Positions 30,301-35,506 of a DNA stretch of 64,000 bases are shown here, piece after piece. Below the pieces are notes generated by a model that was not told the DNA's origin, searched no databases, and saw only the letters and a program-made list of their open reading frames with translations. The position numbers and the translations under genes were made by a program. The stretch lies in assembly GCA_001650955.1 (NCBI GenBank), contig LXYP01000021.1, positions 62,001 through 126,000 of the forward strand, given 5' to 3'. Origin of the DNA: Sphingomonadales bacterium EhC05. GTDB taxonomy: Bacteria > Pseudomonadota > Alphaproteobacteria > Sphingomonadales > Sphingomonadaceae. Within the stretch, counting starts at the first letter, position 1; each line of letters begins with the position of its first letter.

Positions 30301-30532
30301 TGCAGATGAAGAGCAGGAAGATGATGAACGCGCAGCGGAACTTCCCCGTCAAGCCGCTGGCAAGCGAAGCCCGATTGCACCGCGAGTGCCGGTGGTCAGC
30401 ACAAATAGCTTGAATCGCTCACCAGTCATTACTGACCCGATCACTGGTAGCGGCAATCCGAACTTCATTGACAGTGAACTTGCGCCGAGCTCGCCACTTT
30501 CAAGCGGCACTACAAATGAAGGAGGCCAGTGA
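21311..30532 (+). CDS. Giant two-partner-secretion exoprotein (TpsA, filamentous-haemagglutinin-like)
   Basis: 3073 residues from ATG 21311, chosen because GGAG at 21297-21300 is well spaced for it and too close to ATG 21302. A signal peptide ends at GAYAQ (~30). Residues ~30-300 form the TPS secretion domain (VLNRIFAADPSRAIQFDG, SPGGIIVGSTAVFDVGNLLLAA, cited in part). Residues ~530-2130 are a long array of imperfect ~41-residue units, each opening with G-[DN]-G-[TI]-G-G, consistent with a beta-helix shaft. Residues ~2140-2950 carry shorter beta-helical repeats. The end (~2957-3020) is an Asp/Glu/Pro-rich linker and a basic/Ser-rich tail. No toxin, VENN or protease domain was seen, so an adhesin or surface-fibre role is likelier than contact inhibition. 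It ends on the start of the CHAT gene (GTGATG). Confidence 0.9.
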   Translation: MSFSHKATRRILSSTAAAAIICASSGAYAQNSYDAGDPTVVSGTVTFDRLGTPNTEIYTIDSNTAVLDFIPNDIGPGGPINFQLAGTVAQYLGGLGITDFTVLNRIFAADPSRAIQFDGTVISRLQSSPTTPGGSVWFYSPGGIIVGSTAVFDVGNLLLAAGDPTGGSGVITDPNQFTINSVADSNAAITVQAGAQITASNPGSYVALVAPAIIQSGTVSTNGSAAYVAAEQTTLTFNSGLFNITTTVGSNANSNTPLVHDGTTRFIDDAGPRRAYLVSVAKNDAITMLIEGSGQLGFDTATGVNIDNGVVVLSGGYDVTDTSFTDLAGTAGTFRHDIQITNPTNNADFFGQVNPFAPSEIRINSLGQAQSFAGDVSMNAGSLASITNTAGGSVDIFGDLDLSTLVYGARETDFIGGNILLDASLGDISIGGNTFLSSFTDADFLGGLDPAGTVQGGTIAVIADNGNAISMLGDLDVLVEANGADQLLISQTSAGNAVGGNVVFASSGAATISVGGIANIANTATGGRVQIGDATAGNATGGLVNILAVDGDIAFGSDLTVSATGTGGQVNASGTTSAGDGTGGQVSITIGTGDFSVTGSLNANVSGSGGSTQFATDRSGGDGTGGSIDVNLLLGTASFSVGGNADFNSNGTGTNGVANGDGGDGIGGTVSIIAPVGTIVVGGDLDLIAFGQAASGADNQAVLAQGGNTLLQAVGGTINVGGNLGLDSSAFTLSPNAFHDGASATGGQARIESSSGSALTVGGDVRISAIADAGNANGGINNRGGDAIGGDASIMVDTGGVISINQSVVFSTDANAGDATIANGIGGAATAGTSSLSQDGGGQISIGQQLNMSADGQGGRNSGGGLGIGGTGTGGTVNLVATDGLISTGIGVSLSLDGTGGSVQGGTRAGAGFGGNALVSADTGMIDVTGNFLINARGFGGIGDLGINGGDGTGGGAAFAVNAAGGLISIGGVTSLTVQGIATSGIGIGVGSGTGTGGNANLTATGGSIITGGRIDLIATGSMGHGAVGSQTLARGGIANVLVNGGAISIGGELTVDARATRSNPFTADYNGGSAQGGDSLISVIGGILDVNGDLTQLVGGRGDDATVAGGTAGNGIAGTLGFEARGGAAVSVGGLLRLDSNGIGGNAAQLAGATGAGTGGTVTLLVDGSMLDVGQLQMQAFGLAGNVSSTGNVTGSSGLGGDISLTTLNNGQLDVAAAANFDASGTGSMGGGSGNGGSGTGGTVQVLAQGGDIVFNGLTFLRALGTAGAGADNSGVFARGGTLDFQADGGNIGVTGQLALTADAFVTAPNAGQDGADGFGGSSIVSAINGGNIAIDGTAIITAAGNGSDANGGITGLAGNGFGGNSQIVATGNGVIGITGGATVNSQAIGGNGLVAGTDGGDGTGGTASISQGTGGFVQIDGSADVFADGTGGINRGGGDGIGGTGQGGDARLVSNDGNVIVGQARVGAGGIGGATDGGIAGGNGIGGLANIGADTGLTRVIGDTFITSSGIGGGALTAGANGGNGIGGQALVGSIGAGAIELLGASVNLNASATGGNSVGGTGGSGTGGTVQIFASAGRVDSVGFNLLDAAGNGGAGQNGGVGTGGFASMFAATNGAINAGSGNFSARGRGGAGSDAGNSGGFGQGGTMELLANGTIAFSANFLGVTSGNGGSGANDADGGDGSSGNGRFIADGGTIRFDSSTRISGSTSGGNIISGTGSGGDAQGGLSQMIARNGGSLQMLGLGSNVSSMGTSAFGGNGLFGSASAGNAIGGTSTLLAESGGTVNIAGGFLATASGFGGNDFFDPSSQYADLGGNGSGGAVNIIANGGNIIGTSDVAILTNGSGGLGVVDGGDGVGGSINVQAADGVIDFSSGTDSMLLSVTGTGGNAVTQTDGAGNILRGGGNGGDGVGGNLFLLAGNAGPSNGQTGILRVGDITVSENLIPSLGLSAIGGTGADGAAGQDGGDGGDATAGIIFIGSNNENGVFEARNVNMGSIAQAGAGGFGGLADGGGIFGNGGDGGDAFARSMGLGAFTDIGASTTGSAQFGDVIMNIAAIGGKGGDAQGGNAIGGIGGDAREGAPGNFGSLAAAFIIARAMPVTLGNATLTASATGGDGGLDAAGARSAGGIAEGFATSFSAAFGATDNLGRGSLTGNDYIGRAISMGGLGAGDIRANSFMGASGLTVVVGDVQLNSAILEAGGIQQRTDIDPNEFAPYAFVAGIDGIVTIAGDLTIISDNEFNLLPIGTGEINIGNDLFVTAGLGNNTNVSPFGPAVDELNVDGNIFLTLGGDFIFTGDIDVAGDFNVTTGGLIQTANITSASGITLLSGSTISTGNLSASGDISLTGMADEILGLPASIATGNIISLNGSINVVTNIGDITLGNLNSMGAITVDAGHGSTSANAGGDIVIGTIQGSDLGILGTDNLTVGDTNITNALRLNFVGAINAANITSGTDINLTSGSSIQTLGLNAGGQLNLNAVDQITVAGDISTGDVLNISTLGPISTQDINAGGFVRILSGDSQYMNGSTVTTGAIMTTDGLNIRATGDISVGSINGQLGLNLFGRSNITTGDIMVGNTANIGTEGDLNLGSVASTNGPVTINATGMLTAGALSSGDTMQINGQLGVNLQDSVTAVQSVSVITGGTASFDGLVDAPNISVTSADIAIGTLGGLGGSDTNDLEINAAAPSQPIIFGGDGSGGGYNLNATEATKLRSRTIRFNAIDPNGAGTAGITIDDFTLEGSLAGTSANLIASQLDFNAPGTIRVIGAGLLNNAGTNDRIALFAGQRIEVVTDLGGSLRMRNAMGDPGGNLLLSATNIAVGTDSLLSQLAANPRFTGRDDIVNAPDGSNTEAGFIEANFLDLVGGDTIVIQNSNSAALRGGFTTGTAGVLIGSFGGSSTASLVDVVINGRIADGAGGFLTNEATLQGVMIEPGNTLADFSTESSINSCLLSGGTCTAFDVTPDTPDTPDQPEEGEEPDTIASDVREIIHDYEPDDTDDADEEQEDDERAAELPRQAAGKRSPIAPRVPVVSTNSLNRSPVITDPITGSGNPNFIDSELAPSSPLSSGTTNEGGQ
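22900..27700 (+). repeat. Array of ~41-residue glycine-rich repeats in the exoprotein
   Basis: The coding units begin with variants of GDGTGG, GNGIGG, GTGTGG or GFGQGG, followed by about 35 residues that include GxIxxxG and a second GG turn. On the DNA level the copies have diverged, so this is an old array and not a recent expansion. A higher order is visible: related blocks (nnLA[QR]GG... NGG...) begin near 23381, 24371 and 25106. Confidence 0.75.
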
Positions 30533-33500
30533 TGAAGGTTGATGTGAACAAATTGCGTAAATATTCCTTCGGCACAGCGTTGGCATTTGTCGCGGCGACA
30601 TTCCTGCAACCGGGCGTCAGCCATGCGCAGAATGACTCGCTTTCACTGGAAAGTAGCTTTCGGATCGGCAATGCTGGGGTCATCTGCTCGGCAGAATATA
30701 GCGCGACCGACGACCGGCTGGTTTCGATGTTTGATCGCGCTTATCAGATTGTGTGCCGGGATGCAGCCAGCGCAGTCGGGACCATGCTTGTTCTTCGCAA
30801 TGATGAAGACACCCCACTTGCAGATTTTGTGAAAACGCAAATAAACGAGCTTCAATGTAACGAGCCGCAAGATGTGAAGATCGAAAATCTCGGAAATATT
30901 GCAGCGCAGGAGTGTCTGGATACAAGCCTGTCGGTCGATCGGAAAATCTACGCCGTGCAGCAAGGTGGAAAAATTCTGATGGTCGAAGGGCTCAAGGGCT
31001 ATGATTCTGCACTCAGGCTCGGTCTATTGTCTGTGTTCAACGACCGTCCAACCGAAGGCAGTGTCGATGTGGCGACAACCTCGCTCAGCGATCCGGCTGC
31101 ATTTGCCCGGATAAGGGCAGGCGAACTGGGAGAAGGAGCGGCACGTAAACAGGCCTATGAGCTCAACAACAGCGGCAATTTTTCCGAATCGTCTGAATTT
31201 TTCGAAACATTGCTCAGCAGAGGCGAAACGAACGCAGTTCGAAGCGCAGAATTTCTCGCCAATCAGGGATTGCAGCAGTCAAATCTTGGAAGTTTTCCTG
31301 GCGCTGAGGAATTGTTCGATGAGGCCGAAAAATCGGTAGAGCCTGATGACGGCGTCACCCAGCGGCTCATACGTAATTTTCGAGCAATTCATTACATAAA
31401 TCAAAAGCAACCGGACCAAGCATTGTCCACTCTTGCCAAACCCGTTGCTGTTTTGACGGAGGGTAGCGTCGACGGCGATGTTGGCAATGGCGTGATCGCG
31501 GAGCGATTGTCGCGCCAAATCAACGGAGCCAACGAGAAACTGAAAATACTTGGAGCTGTTGGTACAGGATTGAGTGATGAAGAAATTGCCATCATTTTGG
31601 ACGGCCAAGCTAGCCAGATTCGTGGATCCGCGTTGCGGCTTCAGGGCAAATATGAAGAAGCCGCTCCCGCCCTATTGTCGGCGATTGAGATGCTTGGTTC
31701 GGTACGTGAAGGTCGCGTGAACTCTATCGCATGGCTGATGATGGAAGCGCGCTATGAACTTGGTTTGATTGCGGAAATTCAAGGGGATCAGGTTCAAGCA
31801 TCCCGTGCATTTGAGGAAGCTCAATTATTTGCGGAGCAGACTTACCCACAGAGCCCGTCGCTATTGACGGCCAAGGCAAGGCTTGCAGCCTATTTTTCGC
31901 GGCAAAACAGGACAGATGAAGCGCTGGCTCTGTTCGAAGAAATTGTTCAGGAAAGTGAAGAGATACCAAGCGCCGCCGCGTCGATGAAGGATTTGCTGGC
32001 CCCCTATTTTCAGCTACTTGGTAATCGTCTCGCCGCTGAGAAAAGCGCCGGACCCAAGCTATATAATGCAGCGCAACTGTTGCAGCGCCCCGGAGTGGCC
32101 CAAACGCAGGCCGTTCTTGCGCGCGAGCTTTCTGAAGGTGATGATGAAGCTGCGGCTCTCTTCCGGCTGACTGTCTCCCGGACCCGCGCTATCGCGCGAA
32201 CGGCAGCCGACATCGCGCGACTGTCCGCCTTGCCGGAATTGAGCGAAGTTGGGCAAACCACTTTGGCGGAGGCTCAGGATAGTCTCAAAAATTTGCAACA
32301 GGAACAAACCGCATTGCAATCTCGATTGGGTGATTTTGCACAATATCGCGTGTTAACTTCTAGCCGTCTAGAGCTCGAAGACATGCAAAAATTGCTCCGT
32401 CCCGGTGAAGGCTATTACAAGATTAGCATGGTCGAGGAACAGGCCTATGCGCAGCTTATCCTGCCCGATGATCTTCGATCGGTGCGTTTGTCAGCGAGTG
32501 TTTCAGAACTATCCGCGATGGTTGCTGATTTGCGTGATTCGATCGTGGTCTATGAAAATGGAGCGCCGGTGACTTATCCCTTCGATGTCGCCAAGGCACG
32601 CGAGCTTTATCTGGTTCTTTTCGGCGAACTGGAAGACGAGATCAGCAAGATTGATCATTTGATTTACGAGCCCGACGGGGCGTTGCTCCAGCTTCCACCG
32701 ACATTGTTGATTACCGAACAAAAGCCGGTTGATGACTATCTCGAAAGAATCTTGGACATCGATGCCGACGCGTTTGATTTTACCGGTATCGATTGGCTTG
32801 GACGGGACAAATTGGTTTCAATCGCCGTGTCCCAGCGTGCCTTTGCCGATATCCGCAATATCGCGCCAGCCCGTGCCAAGAAACAATATCTTGGACTTGG
32901 CCAGAACGCCCAACCCATGCCGGCGATGATGTCCGCGAGCCAATCGACCGCCTCCGGGCAAGATCGATGTGCTTGGCCGATCAGTACATGGCGCAACCCG
33001 ATTGCGTCAGACGAGCTTTATCTGGCGCAGGAGCGTTTGGGAGTCCAAGGCAGTGATGTCATAGTCGAGGAAGGTTTCAGCGATTCTGCTTTGCTTCAGC
33101 GCGATGATCTCAGCGATTATCAGATCGTCCATTTTGCAACTCACGGCCTTGTCACGGCCCCCCGGCCACAATGCCCGTCAAGACCCGCGCTGCTGACCTC
33201 TTTTGGCGATAGCGGTTCGGATGGCCTGTTGAGCTTCAAGGAAATATTTGACCTGCGTTTGGATGCCGACCTGGTGATTTTATCGGCTTGTGACACTGCT
33301 GGACTGGCAACGGTTGCGGCTTCTCGTGAAGCCGGAATTTCAAGCGGCGGAAACTATGCCTTGGACGGTTTGGTGCGGGCCTTTGTCGGTGCAGGTGCTC
33401 GTTCGGTTCTTGCCAGCCATTGGCCAGTTCCCGACGATTTCGATGCGACTAAGACCTTGATTTCCGGTATATTCTCGGTCGGTGAATCGCTGCCTGTTGG

Positions 33501-33615
33501 CAAGTCCTTGTCACAGACCCAACATAAGATGATGGATGATCCGTTGACGTCGCATCCGTTTTACTGGGCAGCATTCATTCTAGTCGGCGATGGTTCGAAA
33601 GTGGTCATCGAGTAA
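30532..33615 (+). CDS. Secreted CHAT-domain (caspase-like) protein with TPR region
   Basis: 1027 residues from ATG 30532, with GGAGG at 30521-30525 six bases upstream; the TGA of the exoprotein overlaps this ATG. A signal peptide ends near VSHAQ (residue ~25), so the protein should act in the periplasm or outside. The middle (~210-560) is helical with TPR-like pairs (ALRLQGKYEEAAPALLSAIE, AARLAAYFSRQNRTDEALALF, cited in part), then a coiled-coil stretch. The C-terminal CHAT domain (about 690-1027) keeps the caspase dyad: H871 in HFATHG and C920 in LSACDTA, plus the later ARSVLASHWPV and HPFYWAAFILVGD. CHAT proteins are clan CD cysteine peptidases or adaptors. The substrate is unknown; the co-translated exoprotein or its transporter is the obvious candidate. 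Confidence 0.9.
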   Translation: MKVDVNKLRKYSFGTALAFVAATFLQPGVSHAQNDSLSLESSFRIGNAGVICSAEYSATDDRLVSMFDRAYQIVCRDAASAVGTMLVLRNDEDTPLADFVKTQINELQCNEPQDVKIENLGNIAAQECLDTSLSVDRKIYAVQQGGKILMVEGLKGYDSALRLGLLSVFNDRPTEGSVDVATTSLSDPAAFARIRAGELGEGAARKQAYELNNSGNFSESSEFFETLLSRGETNAVRSAEFLANQGLQQSNLGSFPGAEELFDEAEKSVEPDDGVTQRLIRNFRAIHYINQKQPDQALSTLAKPVAVLTEGSVDGDVGNGVIAERLSRQINGANEKLKILGAVGTGLSDEEIAIILDGQASQIRGSALRLQGKYEEAAPALLSAIEMLGSVREGRVNSIAWLMMEARYELGLIAEIQGDQVQASRAFEEAQLFAEQTYPQSPSLLTAKARLAAYFSRQNRTDEALALFEEIVQESEEIPSAAASMKDLLAPYFQLLGNRLAAEKSAGPKLYNAAQLLQRPGVAQTQAVLARELSEGDDEAAALFRLTVSRTRAIARTAADIARLSALPELSEVGQTTLAEAQDSLKNLQQEQTALQSRLGDFAQYRVLTSSRLELEDMQKLLRPGEGYYKISMVEEQAYAQLILPDDLRSVRLSASVSELSAMVADLRDSIVVYENGAPVTYPFDVAKARELYLVLFGELEDEISKIDHLIYEPDGALLQLPPTLLITEQKPVDDYLERILDIDADAFDFTGIDWLGRDKLVSIAVSQRAFADIRNIAPARAKKQYLGLGQNAQPMPAMMSASQSTASGQDRCAWPISTWRNPIASDELYLAQERLGVQGSDVIVEEGFSDSALLQRDDLSDYQIVHFATHGLVTAPRPQCPSRPALLTSFGDSGSDGLLSFKEIFDLRLDADLVILSACDTAGLATVAASREAGISSGGNYALDGLVRAFVGAGARSVLASHWPVPDDFDATKTLISGIFSVGESLPVGKSLSQTQHKMMDDPLTSHPFYWAAFILVGDGSKVVIE

Positions 33616-33833
33616 GTCGATGTCGAGAGACCCAGGGGCTTAACATTGCGCGCGGAGAATTCGTCCGCGAGCTGAGCCGTCCGGCCCATTTCTGTCGTAC
33701 AAACGGGCGTAAAATCGGCCGGATGACTGAAGAAAAACACCCAACTATCCTCGGCCCATTTGTGAAGGTTGATCTCACCTATAGTGCTATCAGTCGTGAA
33801 ATTTGGGGCGGTATCACCAATATGTAATGACAT
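33561..33833 (-). pseudogene. 1-Cys peroxiredoxin, truncated after residue ~70
   Basis: The first 70 residues (33624-33833) are a clear 1-Cys peroxiredoxin start: MSLHIGDTAPNFTTDSTIGE..., with the peroxidatic Cys45 in PVCTTE and ending ...RNVKPLGLS. From there the frame turns into unrelated residues and stops at 33561, inside the antisense of the CHAT gene. Full-length family members have about 210-220 residues, so the catalytic Arg and the dimer half are missing. The similarity ends 8-9 bases from the CHAT stop codon, which points to a recombination junction. It is unlikely to be functional. Confidence 0.82.
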
Positions 33834-34128
33834 TTTCGAGGTCCTTGCTCGGGTTATCGATTAGAGCGATTCCTAAAACCACTGCAAAATAAATAGCTGC
33901 CGGCAAGAGTCATGCAAATCAGGGACAATACTTAGCAATCACCGCATGGGGAGGCGCTTTGGACAGATGTGATCCTTTCGAGGAGAGGCAGCCAAAAACT
34001 GATGTCCGCTGCAAGCGCCCATCAGAGAAGCGGCCTTTTGCAGCTCCGCACTCGCGATGCTCCTTCGGACTAGGGTGCAACAGTCGGCAAATTGATCCTG
34101 TTTGGAATGCAGATTGCTCGACCTATCT
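33834..34128. other. Intergenic stretch, no gene seen
   Basis: About 295 bases between the peroxiredoxin remnant and carotenoid oxygenase 2. It should contain the promoter of the former peroxiredoxin and the 3' end region of the oxygenase transcript. Open frames are antisense shadows. Confidence 0.4.
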
Positions 34129-35454
34129 TCAATCAGCGATCCAGCTGCCATGAAAGCCGGCAGGAACTCGTGCCGGTAAATGGATGACCGCGATCGGATC
34201 ATTTTCGATATTTTTGGCATCCAGGATGATCAGATCGCTTTTGTCGGTGGCGGGGTCATGAACATAGCTCATCAAATAGCCGTCATCTTCAGATGTGCTG
34301 CCCGCGGCAGGTACGAAAACCGCCTCGCTTCCGGTCCGGCCATTTTTCAGATGATGCGATGTCTTGCTTCCTGTTGGCATGTCATATTTATGAAAAGCCA
34401 CAACTGTCGGCGTCTCCTGACCGAATTCCGCGGTATAGCCGTAGCGATAGGGTTGCCCGACCTTGCTGTCTGGAACTCTTGGAAAATCCACTCCCAGATC
34501 ATCTATCTGCCGTTCGCTGACCGCACCGGTTTTCAGGTTCATTCTCCATTGGTAGAGCATCGGCAAGGGCGGTTTGACCATGTCCTCGGTCATATATCCA
34601 ACCAGACGGCAGCCATCGAGGACAACTTCATCACCATCTTCATATGCATTCATCGTGTGGTAAATATAGCAGGGGTCGATCTCGAACCAGACAACATCTT
34701 TGCTGGTCCCTTTGCGCGGCATGATACCAAGGCGCGCGCCATATTCCTCATCAAATCTGATGCCAAGGCCGCCTTCCATTCTCAGCTTCATGTCAAACAC
34801 AATCGGCAGGTCCATGAATATCACATAATTTTCCGTGATATTGAAATCATGCGCCATGGTGCCGCCTTTGACATCAATGATCTCGGTCTGAATAAGCTCT
34901 CCGGAGGCGGATGCCCGGTGATAGGTCAAAAATGGCGGCATGAAGCTATATCCGAAGAACAGCATTTCTCCGGTTACCGGGCATATTTTTGGATGGGCCG
35001 TCATATTGGCCTTTAATTTGCCATCGAACGTATAGGGACCATGCGTATCGAGATCCTTCGACACCTCAATCGGCAAACTCAGTTCGGCAAGAGCCAGAAT
35101 TTTTCCCGCATGTCCGACGATATGCGTATTGGCGATCGAGTTTTCGAGCTTCATCCGAGATTCCTGACTCGGCGTCTCCTCTTCGAGCAGCTGAGTTTGG
35201 ACATAGCGATTGCGATACCATGTCGCTTTTCCACCATCGAGTTCAACACCATGAATCATCCCGCATGCGAGAAACCAGTCTTCACTTTTTCCCGAGGGAG
35301 GATTGGCGCCATTGCGAAAATATCGGCCCTTTAGTTCGGTTGGGATGGTTCCGGTTACTGATAAATTATGTTCCGTGGTTTCCGAAAAGACCGGAGCAAA
35401 ATTATCGCTGAGCCAGAATGGTTTCGGGTTTGCTGCAGTGTCGGAAGTCGTCAT
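34129..35454 (-). CDS. Carotenoid/stilbene cleavage oxygenase (RPE65 family), copy 2
   Basis: 441 residues from ATG 35454, with AAGGGAAAG upstream. The four iron-ligand His are in place: H154 (TAHPKI), H202 (MAHDFN), H266 (YIYHTM) and H435 (GFHGSW). It differs clearly from copy 1 (shorter, GRYFRNGANPPSG start), and its active-site loop reads FLACGMIHG where the family usually has GDGMIHG. The gene follows the TonB receptor gene on the same strand with a 52-base gap. An uptake-plus-cleavage operon for a hydrophobic or aromatic substrate is therefore likely. Activity against stilbenoids, carotenoids or apocarotenals cannot be separated by eye. Confidence 0.9.
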   Translation of the reverse strand: MTTSDTAANPKPFWLSDNFAPVFSETTEHNLSVTGTIPTELKGRYFRNGANPPSGKSEDWFLACGMIHGVELDGGKATWYRNRYVQTQLLEEETPSQESRMKLENSIANTHIVGHAGKILALAELSLPIEVSKDLDTHGPYTFDGKLKANMTAHPKICPVTGEMLFFGYSFMPPFLTYHRASASGELIQTEIIDVKGGTMAHDFNITENYVIFMDLPIVFDMKLRMEGGLGIRFDEEYGARLGIMPRKGTSKDVVWFEIDPCYIYHTMNAYEDGDEVVLDGCRLVGYMTEDMVKPPLPMLYQWRMNLKTGAVSERQIDDLGVDFPRVPDSKVGQPYRYGYTAEFGQETPTVVAFHKYDMPTGSKTSHHLKNGRTGSEAVFVPAAGSTSEDDGYLMSYVHDPATDKSDLIILDAKNIENDPIAVIHLPARVPAGFHGSWIAD

Positions 35455-35506
35455 CAATCTTTCCCTTAATTTTCAATAGCTCATCGCAAGTTGATGTGGG
35501 GCGGCA

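Noticed and set aside
21302-30532. Contact-dependent inhibition toxin (CdiA-like)
   Set aside because: The exoprotein lacks a VENN-type motif, a pretoxin region and a variable toxin tail, and no small immunity gene follows; the next gene is the CHAT protein.
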